A stretch of 64,000 nucleotides of DNA from Lactuca virosa (lineage: Eukaryota > Streptophyta > Magnoliopsida > Asterales > Asteraceae), in assembly GCA_928212115.1 (NCBI GenBank), contig CAKMRJ010005745.1, forward strand, positions 215,938,533-216,002,532, given 5' to 3'. The translations under genes and the position numbers were made by a program. Positions within the stretch are counted from its first letter, which is position 1. Every line of letters begins with the position of its first letter. Positions 9,605-21,134 of this stretch are shown here, piece by piece. Below the pieces are notes generated by a model. It searched no databases. It worked only from the letters and a program-made list of their open reading frames with translations, and was not told where the DNA came from.

Positions 9605-12150
9605 ATGGCGGCCCCGTTCTTTTCTACGCCGTTTCAGCCATTTGTTTATCAGGTATTCTTAATTTTACTTCCAGGTTTTTGTTTTTGGTGAATTTGATTC
9701 AATTTATGGCGTTTCTTTGTGAAGAAATTCAAATTGAACATATGCGTGTTTATTATTGTAATAATCTGAATTGTAACAGAGCCTGATGAATTCTAATCTA
9801 CTACTAAACCTCCGTGATTTTCGAGTTTGTTAATTATACTTGCTTTGATATACAACTGATGATCGTATCAATGATCGTGTGCAAATAGTAAATTAACAGT
9901 GGTTATTTATGCCGATCTCCCAGAAGGGATACTCCTTGTTCAAATGTAGGTTTTTTCTACAGAACCTTGTTATCGGGCACCTTTTGGTTATCAGAGGAGA
10001 ACTTGAATCTAGATATCGTCATCAATAGAAAATATAATGAAAAAAGGGAATTAGGGTTTATGCGATATTTGATGTAAATTGTTGATTTCTTCATGTGACT
10101 TATCTTCAATCTAAACCCAACCAGTGACTGCATCGGAAAATCATAACTTCCATTGGTATATGAGATGCTGGTTGCAATTTTGGAGCAAGAAAAAGAATTT
10201 TCTTCACATTATATCCTGTAACAGTGTTTTCTTAAGATAGTTCAATAATGTTATTACAATAATTGCTATTACTACTATTTTCTCTGTTAGATTGAAGAAT
10301 CTTTGCATTTACATTAACCAAGAGTCTGAAAGGACTCACCTTTTTTGAAGCAACAATGAGTTTCAGTTGTCTTGTGATGATAATACTGACATTATTTTGT
10401 CTGGCATTCTTTCTTACTTTCACAATAATTTGACTCATGGTGTTGACTTTCAATAGAATCAGCAAGACGATGTTACACCTTTTCAGATTTTAGGTGGTGA
10501 GGCTCAGATTGTTCAGGTATTTCTTTAGTAATTAAAATTTTCCATAGAAATTATATCTCCATCAAAATAACCTAACAGTATCTGTATTTCCCCTCTGGAT
10601 TGTTTATTCCAGATAATGTTGAAGCCAGAAGAGAAAGTGAGTGCAAGACCAGGTTGTATGTGCTACATGTCTGGAACTACTCAAATGGAAAATGTTTATG
10701 CCCCTGAAAATGAAGCAGGAATGTGGCAATGGCTATTTGGGAAGAATGTAACTAGCACAGTTTTTTTAAATACCAGTTCAAATGATGGATTTGTTGGCAT
10801 TGCTGCACCTTCTCTAGCAAGAATTCTTCCGGTTTGTATCATCCTAGCTTATAGTTGATTAATCTATCATGTTGGATTCTTGATTTTGTTAATTTATTGC
10901 TTATGCTACAGATCGATTTAGCAAAATTTGGTGGTGAAATTTTATGCCAGGTATATTTGATTCTTCTGACTGATTTCACCTTTCTTTCTTTGGCATACTC
11001 TAAATTTATCATCCATGAGATCGGATGATTATAGCAGTTTCTGCTCCATGGATGACTAGAGCGGTTTGTTTGTTCCGGTCATACATGATGACCGGAACAG
11101 AATGCAGATTCTGTTCCGGTCATAATGGCCAGAGCAGATTAGATTAATCTGCTCTGGTCATCTAATGACTGTAGCATAACATTCTACAGTCATCCAATAT
11201 CGGATGAAATAAAAGCTCCTGTCATCCGATATTGGATTATTAGAAGTTTGTATCTGACTTTGTGAGTATTATTTTGTAGCCAGATGCATTCCTTTGCTCT
11301 GTTGGTGATGTGAAGATCAGTAATACTTTTGATCAGAGGGCGCGTAATGTTGTACCTGGTATAGAGGTTAGATTATATTTTGATTATTTACCCTGACAAC
11401 TTTATTTATTTATTTTTCCATCAAATGATTTTGTTATGTTGTTGTATGTAGGGATTCTTGAGACAAAAACTATCTGGCCAAGGGTTGGCATTCATAACAG
11501 GAGGTGGATCTGGTAGGCTTTTTATATGACATTATATAAAAAGTAAATAACATTTTCAGTTTATTTGACCTATTATTTATTATTTATTATTTTTTTTGTG
11601 GTGTTAGTGATGCAGAAAAATCTTGAGGTGGGGGAGACACTTGCAGTTGACATGTCCAGCATTGTCGCTGTGCCATCTACAGTAAATGTGCAAATAAAAT
11701 ATAATGGCCCAATGAGAAGAGTAGTCTTTGGGGTAACTTTGTGATGAATTACTTCCTACTTTTTCTTTTTCTATTTATTTTTTATCCAGAAGCTTTTGTT
11801 TTTTCTTAAAAAAATGGTTTTACACAGGGGGAGAATCTAGTAACAGCAATGTTGACAGGACCTGGTATTGTTTTTATTCAAAGCATGCCCTTTCCTCGGC
11901 TTTCTCAACGTATTGCTAGGTAACACTTTTTATTTATTTGATTATTTCCTATATTGGTAAAAAAAAAAAAACTAAAGTGTACATTGTTATTTCTTGCAAT
12001 TGTTGTTTGAATTAAAAGTTGAATAAATTTTACAGGGCAGTGACATCACCAAACATGAGGGACAATCCAAAGTTGTTCATGCAGATAGCGATATTTTTCT
12101 TTCTTGCTTATGTTGTGGTTGTTTCATCATTGATCTTGACTGACATTTGA
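9605..12150 (+). CDS. AIM24: AIM24-family protein, 9 exons, 281 aa
   Basis: Exons read as 9605-9652, 10457-10516, 10613-10831, 10912-10950, 11280-11366, 11452-11512, 11608-11732, 11828-11919 and 12036-12150. All junctions are GT-AG and the frame is kept throughout, giving 281 residues with stop TGA at 12148. The product fits the AIM24 family (Pfam AIM24/DUF124, a beta-rich fold related to TRAP-like proteins): family features include MLKPEEKVSARPGCMCYMSG, WQWLFGKN, GTV/LTGPGIVFIQS-type strands and ITGGGSVMQKNLEVGE. Residues about 261-281 (IAIFFFLAYVVVVSSLILTDI) form one C-terminal hydrophobic segment, so it is probably a tail-anchored membrane protein. Yeast AIM24 is mitochondrial, linked to inner-membrane organisation; the plant role is inferred only. 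The short first exon (16 codons) follows an 804-bp first intron. Start chosen as the first ATG in the exon that splices in frame; no targeting peptide is obvious. Confidence 0.9.
11009..11235. repeat. Chain of consecutive palindromes in AIM24 intron 4
   Basis: In order: TCATCCATG (11009-11017) with CATGGATGA (11047-11055); GTTCCGGTCAT (11072-11082) with ATGACCGGAAC (11088-11098); a third GTTCCGGTCAT at about 11113-11123; CCAGAGCAGATTA (11129-11141) with TAATCTGCTCTGG (11145-11157); ATGACTGTAG (11165-11174) with CTACAGTCAT (11184-11193); CCAATATCGGATGA (11194-11207) with TCATCCGATATTGG (11222-11235). Nearly all of 230 bases is in stems. It may be a small foldback element. Confidence 0.9.
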
Positions 12151-12897
12151 CTTGTTTTGGTTTTCTTTCTCGTTTTGGGTTCAAGGTTCTAAACCCCAAG
12201 TATACTTAATTCAACTGGTTGAAAACTCTATCTAGCCCTAGTCTACTTAATTATGGTAACCCAAGAGAATGTATGATCTATAAAGTTTTTTTTTATACTT
12301 TGTTTTGCTTGATACTAGCTTAAAAAATTGTAAATTTGTTGTTTACTTTTTTTGGCTTTATTGTGTTTGGATGTGTGTTTAGTAATTAGAATCATATAGC
12401 CCCTGAAGTCACTAAAGCTTAGTGGTTGAGGTGCGATAGAAGTGATATATATGAATTTTACCACTTGTTATTCAGGATTAACTAAATAATCCTTTATAAG
12501 TTTACACAAATGATCTGATGGTCATTCAAACCCAAAATGAATTGTTTCGGATTTGGGATCTCATGGGTACCCGTCCATCCAAGTGATCACTTATTTAAAG
12601 AAAATTTGAAATGTGATACCCACCCCATTCCACCATCCCAGAATAACAATTTAGACTTTCTCAAATCGAATTATCATGGATTTGGATGCAAAAGAGATTT
12701 AGGTTTATCAGGTATGTTCTTTATAACTTGTGTACATGTGTTACGTTATATCTTATAAAAATGAAAACTGTTGGTATGAATTGAATCAAATACCCTTATC
12801 CAAAGTTCGAGAACGTTGTCAAAAATGGATATGTTTTTTGTTTCAAATACATACTCACTATGCATTTCTCGGTAATTATTATCAAAGCTAGCAAGTA
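12151..12897. other. AIM24 3' flank, no gene seen
   Basis: Contains the probable 3' UTR and polyadenylation region of the AIM24 gene (T-rich to about 12400) and then unremarkable sequence. The short ORF at 12537-12758 has no recognisable domain and no splice or codon support. Confidence 0.5.
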
Positions 12898-12905
12898 GTA
12901 GTGTG

Positions 12906-13067
12906 TAGGGATGAACATTTAACCCAATAGAACCAAACCAGACCGGAAAAAACCGAAACCAATTGGAACCGGAGGTATTCGATCCGGTTTCTGGCTCTCC
13001 ATTTCGGGAAAAATCGGCCATTGGTTTTTCGGTTCTTGGTCCGAATCCGGACTGATGCTCATTCCTA
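12906..13067. mobile_element. Small hAT-like MITE
   Basis: Starts TAGGGATGAACAT and ends ATGCTCATTCCTA, giving imperfect terminal inverted repeats of about 13 bp. The flanks are GTAGTGTG (12898-12905) and GTAGTATA (13068-13075), an 8-bp duplication with 6 matches, the size expected for hAT elements. The interior is made of ACCGGAAAAAACCGAAACC-type words and their inverse (CCGGTTTCTGG, TTTTTCGGTTCTTGG). Confidence 0.65.
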
Positions 13068-13075
13068 GTAGTATA

Positions 13076-13804
13076 ATAGAAATGCTTGTCTGAAATAAGG
13101 ATCTAAGGTTGAAATTCGAAGAACATGTTCGGAACACATGTTCAAAATGGAAACCCTATCCAAAATGCGATGAACAAGTCCTAAATGCATCCTATAGTGT
13201 TTGTTTTACTAACTTGATATATTGTTATTTCAACATGATTGTGTGTACGGTGCTTCGTTGATAATGATATCCCACACCCATTGGTTGATGGCCAATTTTA
13301 TTGGTCGGTAAGATCTCATACCCATTGGTTGATGTTGAATGTGTCATCAATTATGGATTACTTGAGAGTTTGGTATAGAAAAGTTAGAATATGAGTTAAG
13401 TCATTTGGAGTTATAGTGGATCGGTTCACTGTTATGAATACGAGTTGAGTCATTTGTGGACATTACTTAACGTTTCATACATCAATCATGTTGCACCCAT
13501 AACAATATTGTATCTTATGTGGATAAATCATTTTTTAAGTGGAAGAATCAATTCTCTTCTTTTTATTAACAACTTAAAGTCATAAACCTCAAAGATCACT
13601 TAACAAAAATAATTTGAAAAAATATGAACCATAATCATTCATAGTTTCATACTATAGTTTGTAATTAATACCTTAATCACAACATGACATATTTGAGCTT
13701 AATTTATTTAAAAAAAGATATATTGTTCAGATGATTTGATATCTATCTACTATTTTAAAAATAAAAATGTTTGTTTAGGGATAGTTGTTGATTGATAACA
13801 CTTA

Positions 13805-13835
<31 letters not shown>

Positions 13836-14384
13836 TCATGAATTATCTTATTATTTTGATGTTATTGAGGAGAAAAGGTGCTTAAAATTGAAAAGAAGCA
13901 ATTTGGCTGGAAACATTTCCAGAGCTGGGATACGGAAGTTGCGAAAAGATGTTGAAAAGTGTCAGACGCGACTAAGGGGACAAATCAACTTAGGAATCGG
14001 TAAATAATGAATTAAAACCCATTGCACTTTAGTAATCATTCATAGTTAAAAGGGGTAACCGAGTCTAAGTATAAGTACATTTTGTTAGAAGATATGGGTG
14101 TAATAGCACTTGGAAACCTGAGAATCGTGATTATCACTTTCAAATCGAAGTATTTGGGTGGTACTCCCAAATCCTCAACTGGATAAGACTCAGAGAGACA
14201 AGAACAAAGAGTGTTTGATGATATTTTCGTATGTACCAGAAATCAAACCAAAACCAACTTTAAGATCTCTGTTTGAAAACTGTCATAAAACCATAAAAAC
14301 TGACATAAAAACGAATATTTGGATAAGGGTCAAACCAATGGTCAATTCTCTGAAAAACCAATTTTCTGATGCATCTTTAATCGA
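13076..14384. other. Non-genic interval with a (TA)n tract at 13808-13834
   Basis: AT-rich sequence without a supportable gene. A phrase ACCCATTGGTTGATG occurs twice (about 13276 and 13319), a short local duplication. The ORFs at 13792-14007 and 14158-14475 start in or run through simple or GC-rich repeats and have no recognised domain. Confidence 0.5.
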
Positions 14385-14492
14385 CCCCAGCCAGGGGATC
14401 TGCCCCTTGGACCCCAGCAGGGGCTGCCGCCCCTTAGACCCCGCTCCAGGGGCGCTGCCCCCGGACCCTCGTTAGTTCAGGGGCTTCGCCCC
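14385..14492. repeat. GC-rich block of alternating CCCC/GGGG words
   Basis: About 108 bases with repeated CCAGGGG, GACCCC, GGGGCTGCCGCCCC and AGGGGCTTCGCCCC units, several of them self-complementary, in sharp contrast to the AT-rich surroundings. This type of block is common inside plant transposable elements. No element ends could be assigned. Confidence 0.7.
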
Positions 14493-15056
14493 TAAATGAC
14501 AGTGTACTTTGAAACTTGATCAAACTTAAACAAGTGTGGTACTCCACACTTTCCTTACTTGTTTAATATTTATCAAGATCACTTTTGGTCAACAAAGTAA
14601 TCCCATTACACTTAAATAACATTGATGATAACAAATCACCAACACATTTAGTTATCCGTTTCCCATTCAATTTTTCATCTTTGTTTTGTTTTGGTTTTGT
14701 TGGTAGTTTAATTTAGTTGTCATGTAATTCCCCCTTTGTTTTGTTGTCTTTAATTTAACTAGTAATTAGATTGTTCTGAACTGAATTATATGTATTCGAT
14801 CATTCCCCTTGAGTTCGACACACGCACTTACCAAATCTATACCGTTACCGATTAGATCCACCGCCTAGTTGTGCATGTCCTCGGTAGAAGTAAATTTGAT
14901 TTTATAATTTTAAAACGAGATTTGCACACATCAAGTTTTTGGTTTCTGCCATAGGTTTGTTCACAACACATCAATGATTGAGTCAAACCTACTAAGAGAT
15001 CTATCGATAAGCTATATGACTGAATTAAAGACATCTAATTGTAATATGAAACATTC

Positions 15057-15830
15057 CAAGGAGTTGTTTGTTTTTTGATAAAAGTACTTTTTTGGCACTT
15101 ATCACTTCCGGCCATTAGACATTTTCCAAAAAGCTTGTTTGTTTTTTTGGAGGAAAAAGTATCCTAGAAAGACTTTTTAACCACCTTCCCCAAAAGACTT
15201 AAAAATAACTCTTTCGACGGCTAGACATTTTCTAATCTACGTTTTTTCACAGACGCCAACATTCTCTTTCCCTTTCATCGACGACTGCATCCTTATTTCT
15301 CTCGCTCGCTGCCGCCGCCGACGTTCCTTGCCGGCCTTCGCTCCGTTGCCGCTTCCGTCGCTCCACGTAGCCGCCTCTGTCGCTACACTCCGCTTTGTTT
15401 CGGTATGTTTTTCCCCCTTTCTCTTTCAATCATTGTATTTTCCAAATCATTTCCCATTTTTTTCTGCTTTGTCGATCAACCTTGATTGTTGTCCTTGTTC
15501 TTAATTTTAAGTTATGAATATGGGTATTAACAAGTTTTACATATTGTTTTCACTTTCTCTTTCAATCACAGTTTTCCCCTAAAATCATATTGCTATACAG
15601 TGTTATACTTATGTGTTTAATGTAATTATGAACATAGGATTAACAATTATGAATATTGTGTTTTCTCTTTTTCTTATTTAGTTCAATCAAATTAAAAAAC
15701 AAACAATCTTTCGTATGAAGACATTTTGTATGAAAGCATAAAAAAGACTTTTGGTCTACATATTCTTCCGCATACATGAAAAAAGACTAAAAACATTTTA
15801 TCACTTCCAAAACAAACATCACCTTAGTAT
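15057..15830. mobile_element. Non-autonomous hAT-like element
   Basis: The left end AAGGAGTTGTTTGTTTTTTG and the reverse complement of the right end (AAGGTGATGTTTGTTTTGG, about 15811-15829) form imperfect inverted repeats; GATAAAAGT near the left has an inverse TTTTATCACTT near the right. GTTTGTTT-containing ends are typical of plant hAT MITEs. A GC-rich gene-like island lies inside (15247-15420). No clear 8-bp target duplication was found, so ends are approximate. Confidence 0.5.
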
Positions 15831-15867
15831 TTTATCGAACCTGATACAAGGCATATCAAACAACCCT

Positions 15868-16095
15868 TAAGGCGTGTTCGACAAAATTAGCTGGTAGTGG
15901 GTAGTTTGTAGCTTGTAGCGTTTTGTTAAACGCTACGTGAATTAACATTTGGATTTGAAGCGTTTTGTTTAAACTAAACGCTAGAAGCTTGTAGTGCCAA
16001 ACAAAACTTTCTGTTCAAAACGGAACGTTTTGTCAAACGCTAGAAGCTAGAAATTCTCAAACGCTCCCAAACGTTCCGTGCATAACACGCCCTTA
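15868..16095. mobile_element. hAT-like MITE (TAAGGCGTGTT ends)
   Basis: Left end TAAGGCGTGTTCG and right end CATAACACGCCCTTA are inverted repeats. Inside, the words AAACGCTA, GTAGCTTGTAGCG and AGAAGCTTGTAG alternate in both orientations (for example GTTTTGTTAAACGCTA and TTTGTCAAACGCTAG), giving strong folding. No clean target duplication was seen. Confidence 0.65.
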
Positions 16096-16311
16096 GTCTT
16101 TTGGAAAAAGATCTAACATTTTAACTTTGATATCAAATGTAAGGCCGATCACTTTGATATAATCCTATGTCCCTTATTGAAAAAAACAATAAAACCCTTT
16201 TTTTGTGCTTTATAACCACCGTATGCATATATGTGATTTCTAAGCTCCTAAATTACATAAAGAACAACTATATTATTTAATTCAAAAAAGAAACCAAAAT
16301 TAATTAAATTA

Positions 16312-17747
16312 GGGATATCTTCAGAAAAGTCCCAATATTTTGGACAAATTTTTAATAAAGTCATAAATTTTATTTTTTGAATAAAAAAGTCCTGACTTTT
16401 TCACATTTTGAATAGAAAAGCCCAAGAAACCGGCTAATTTATTCACTTTAGCCCTTTTTTTGACCTGTTCAGCAGGTCATGGGACCAGATTGTTAATTTT
16501 TCGAAAATAATGGGATTTTTTTGCAGATTTCGTCAAAATTTTTATGTAATCTATAAACATATATTTTACATATCTATATCTATTTTTTACGTATTTTTTT
16601 ATGTTTTTATATGCATATATTTACGTATTTTTATGTATTTTAAATGTATAAACGTATATTTTTACTTATTTATATGTATTTTTAACCATTTTACATATTT
16701 TTTTATGTATTTTTATTGTTATTTTTTATGTATTATGTATTTATATGTATTTTTATATATTTTTACGTATTTATGTTATTTTTAAGCTTTTTATATAGAT
16801 TTTTATGTATTTTAAGTGTATAAACGTATTTTTTACGTATTTATATCTATTTTTAAGTATTTTACATATTTTTTTATGTATTACGAATTTATGTATTTTT
16901 TAAAGTTTTTTATATAGATGTTTTATATATTTATGTATTCTAAATGTATAAACGTATTTTTTTTACGTATTTATATGTATTTTTTTAAGTATTTTACATT
17001 CTTTTTGTGTGTTTTTATTGTTTTTTAATGTATTATGTATTTATATATATTTTTGCGTATTTTTGTATTTTTTTAATTTTCTTATATAGATGTTTATGTA
17101 TTTTTATGTATATTAAATGTTTAATTGTATTATTTTCACGTAAAAAATATATAAAAACGTAAAAATTATACAATTAAACATTTAATATACATAGAAATAC
17201 ATAAACATCTATATAAAAAAACTAAAAAAATACATAAATATACAAAAATACATATAAATACATAATACATAAAAAACACATAAAAACATACAAAAAAATA
17301 TATAAAATACTTAAAGAATACATATAAAAACGTAAAACAATACATCTATACATTTAAAATACATAAATATACAAAAACATCTATATAAAACACTTAAAAA
17401 ATACATAAATACGTAAGGGCTAATGTCATAAAAACCCTCAAGTTTTTAGGGTTTTGTCGGTTTTGTCCAAAGTTGAATTTTATGTCCGTTTTTACCCTAA
17501 CATTTTCCAAAAAATGTTCGGTTTTACCCTTTTACCGGTGATAACAGGTTACCATTATATTAACTTCGCAAAAAACCCTTAAGTTTACAGTTTTTTTTAC
17601 GTTTTTACCCTTAAGTTTATAATTTTTTTTACACTTTTACCCTATGTATTTTTTTTTTCATATTATACGTATTCATGCAGAAAAATCATATTTATATACG
17701 AAAATGTTTTAATTAAATATTGTGTTTACATTTTTTTAATGTTATGT

Positions 17748-17817
<70 letters not shown>

Positions 17818-18200
17818 ATGTGTGTGTGTGTGTGTGAGTTTTTTTCTTGGATAAACCATTTAAGATGTAAAAAAACACAAATTAATATGTTTTTAGAACT
17901 ACAAATACGTATTTTTATGTATTTAAAAATATTAATATCAATAAAAAAACTTGTTCAATCATAAACATGTTTATATAAGTATATACATATATTTTTAGAA
18001 GTGTAAATATGTATTTTGATATATGTTTTTTTTTAAAGTATAAATATATTTTTAGAAGTATAGATACATATTAATATATAAAAATGTAAAAATATGTATT
18101 TATACTTCTAAAAACTATATCTATAAAACACGTATTCATAATTCTAAAAATATTATTTAAATTTTTAAAGGGTATAACCTTGCAAAAACACACACAAACA

Positions 18201-18273
<73 letters not shown>

Positions 18274-19180
18274 CATTAAAAAAATATAAATACAATATTT
18301 AATTAAACATTTTTTCATATATAAATACGATTTTTCTGCATGAATACGTATATTATGAAAAAAATTACTTAGGGCAAAAGTGTAAAAAAATTATAAACTT
18401 AAGGGTAAAAATGCAAAAAAAGGGTAAACTTAAGGGTTTTTTACGAATTTAATATAATGTTAACCTGTAAAACCTGTTATCACCGGTAAAAGGGTAAAAT
18501 CGAACATTTTTTCGAAAATTTTAGGGTAAAAACGGACATAAATTGAACTTTGGGCAAAACCGACAAAACCCTGAAAACATGAGGGTTTTTATGACATTAA
18601 CCCAATACGTAATACATAAAAAATATGTAAAATACTTAAAAATAGATATAAATACGTAAAAAATACGTTTTTACATTTAAAATACATAAACATCTATATA
18701 AAAAGCTTTAAAAAAATACGTAAAAATGCATAGAAATACATATACATACATAATAATTAAAAAATAACACATAAAAATACATAAAAAATATATAAAATGG
18801 TTAAAAATACATATAATTAAGTAAAAAAATTACGTTTATACATTTGAAATACATAAAAGTACGTAAATATATACATATAAAAACATAAAAAATACACAAA
18901 TACGTAAAAATAGATATAGATATGTAAAAAATATGTTTATACATTATATAAAAATTTTGACGAAATCTGCAAAAAAGTCTAATTATTTTCGAAAAATTAA
19001 CAATTTGGTCTCATGACCTGCTGAACAGGTTAAAAAGGGCTAAAGTGAATAAATTAGCCGGTTTCTTGGGCTTTTCTATTAAAAAGGTGAAAAAGTAAGG
19101 GCTTTTTTATTCAAAAAATAAAATTTAGGAGTTTATTAAAAATTTGATCAAAATATTGGGACTTTTATGAAGATATCGCG
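16312..19180. mobile_element. Long foldback element (Mutator-like), split by a nested foldback
   Basis: Left terminus GGGATATCTTCAGAAAAGTCCC pairs with the right terminus read inversely (CGCGATATCTTCATAAAAGTCCC). The complementarity runs on through GGCTAATTTATTCACTTTAG and CCTGTTCAGCAGGTCATG and the ACGTATTTTTATGTATTT-rich interior. Flanks are TTAAATTA at 16304-16311 and 19181-19188 (8 bp exact, 9 bp with one mismatch). Removing the nested element and its duplication (1196 bp) leaves about 1673 bp with its fold centre near 17148, exactly halfway. Arms are therefore about 835 bp with almost no loop. There is no coding capacity; ORFs such as 16510-16785 are AT-rich artefacts. Confidence 0.9.
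17417..18603. mobile_element. Nested foldback element with exact 9-bp target duplication
   Basis: Begins GGGCTAATGTCATAAAAACCC and ends with the inverse (GGGTTTTTATGACATTAACCC). The flanks AATACGTAA at 17408-17416 and 18604-18612 are identical 9-bp duplications, the size made by Mutator-type transposition. Arms of about 590 bp pair along their length, fold centre near 18010. Even the (TA)n tracts (17751-17815 and 18207-18272) and the TG/CA runs next to them are placed symmetrically. No ORF of substance. Confidence 0.92.
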
Positions 19181-19188
19181 TTAAATTA

Positions 19189-20311
19189 TCGTCCTTTTAT
19201 TTGACTTTGGTTTAAGACGTGTAGTTGTACATCTTTCTTTTTGACTTGGACCTTGGACACTTTCCTCCTTGCTTCTTTTACTTGGGTCCCAAGTCAAAAA
19301 CTTGGTCAACAACAGCACCTCTCAAATTCACTAGTCAATTAATTAATATCATTTAGCCCAAAACTGTAACTATTCTTTGTGGTCCAGATGATATTAGTTC
19401 TTATATCATAACTTCCAAAAACATCGCTTTACATATCACATATATAGATGGTGAATATTTTTTATGCATAAATTAAAACCATACTATACCTTGTTTACAC
19501 CAATTAAATTTTTTATATTAACAAGGGTAAAGAGACAACTTAAATAGAAGAGGGTTTTGAGCTGATAAATTTTTAATGGCTACAAATGTAATATATTATC
19601 TAATAATCATTATATATTTTTAAAAATTCAACCAAAAACACTAAGGTACATAAAAAAATAAAAAATAAAAAAATCTAACCATTAGACTATTATTTTCATT
19701 ACGATATTAATGATTATCAATTTTACAAAAAAACATATATATGGTGATTATAAATTTTATGGACAATCCATGTTAATCATGAACATAATAAGAATAGTAC
19801 AATCATATGATATTTATTTAATATTATCTTTTATAGCTGGTTGTTCATCTAACTAATAGTATTATTTTGCCATAAAAACCATTGATTTAATCAGTTTGGT
19901 AAAGGATTGTATTGAGGATAAAAAAAAGTTTTAAAAGCTTAATATATTAATACCAAATAGTGCAAATATATTAAAAAAAATATTATACTACAAATAATAT
20001 TTGTTTAACATTAATGTTAAAACAATCTAGTTATTGAATAATATTTATCTATTAAAGGTCACGATTTTTTATGCCATACACTTTTTCTTTATTATAGTAT
20101 ATCTTTTTGTCACTTATTTTGCCCTTACAATATATAGACATAAAGGATTCCTTGTTTAAAAAAGAAAAGAAAAAAAAAAATCTCATTTGATCTTAAGCCC
20201 TAATTTAGGATTTTGTCAAATGGTTCTATGCACATCTAAAGTCTAAACACTTCTTAGGCTTCAAATTGTCATTCTCGAATAGTAAAGGAGTTAAAGTGTA
20301 AATAGTTACCC
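19189..20311. other. Upstream region of the PQT3-like gene, no gene seen
   Basis: About 1.1 kb of AT-rich sequence with many poly-A and poly-T runs. No ORF, inverted repeat or tandem repeat stood out. It ends at the TATA box of the next gene and probably holds its promoter. Confidence 0.6.
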
Positions 20312-20320
20312 TATAAATAT
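20312..20320 (+). promoter_or_regulatory. TATA box of the PQT3-like gene
   Basis: TATAAATAT at 20312-20320, flanked by CC and AAAAGTACACC, is the best TATA match upstream of the gene. Transcription would start at about 20340-20350. That gives a leader of up to about 790 bases before the ATG at 21135, with no TATA closer to the ATG. The leader (20345-21134) is more GC-rich than its flanks to about 20900 and may contain an intron; the T-rich stretch 20980-21110 suggests one, but I could not fix its ends. Confidence 0.55.
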
Positions 20321-21134
20321 AAAAGTACACCCCGCATTATCTTCAAAGGAGGCGAGTTTCACACGTATTGGGGTACATCGTTATCGCGATTTTGCCCTAA
20401 TTTTGCACACGATCTTCTGGATTCTTTGAACACCATCAACGAATCTCCGATTGTTGAACTCCTCACAGGTGTTTCACAGAATTAACCGCTGAAAACCGAG
20501 ATTCGCTTCGTGGTTGGAGAATTCGTGGACTATATATATCCAGATTCGCGACTACTGGAAGGCAAATAGTTTATCTGAAAGTAGATCTGAGAAATTGGAA
20601 GCGAATCTATCGGCGTCTCGGAAGAATCAAGCACCGGAAGAGGTCGGCGGCGAATAGAAGGATTACGGTAACTCGTTATCATCGGAGAGAATCGGTTCTT
20701 TTGGAGGCTTTAGCTCGCGAGATCCTTCGATTTTCTCATCACTATCGAAAGTCAAGTGTTCCTGTGGAGTTATATCTGATCGTAAGAATCTGGCGAACTG
20801 AAGAATCTACGCAAATAGTTCGAAACATCGAAGGATTGAGCGCGTGAAGATGTTTCAAGGATTTGATTGAAGCCTTTTGCAGATTGAAGCCGTTCCTTAG
20901 TCGGTTTGATCTTTTTTTCAGAGTTACTGAAGAGTGGAAAACGAAAAAAAAATAGAGAATCTTGGCTGTGGATTTTTGTACTGTTATTATATCTTTTTGT
21001 TTCGGTGTTCAATTCAGGCGTTTGATAATTTTCTTTTATATGAACGCCTTTATTGATACTACTAGTATTGCATTTTGTGCTTGTTCCTGATATATCTTTT
21101 TTTGAGGGAAAAGAAAAAGAATTTATATTAAATT

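Noticed and set aside
16510..16785. 91-codon ORF rich in Tyr, Phe and Ile
   Set aside because: It is the translation of ACGTATTTTTATGTATTT repeats in the foldback arm, with no start context or domain.
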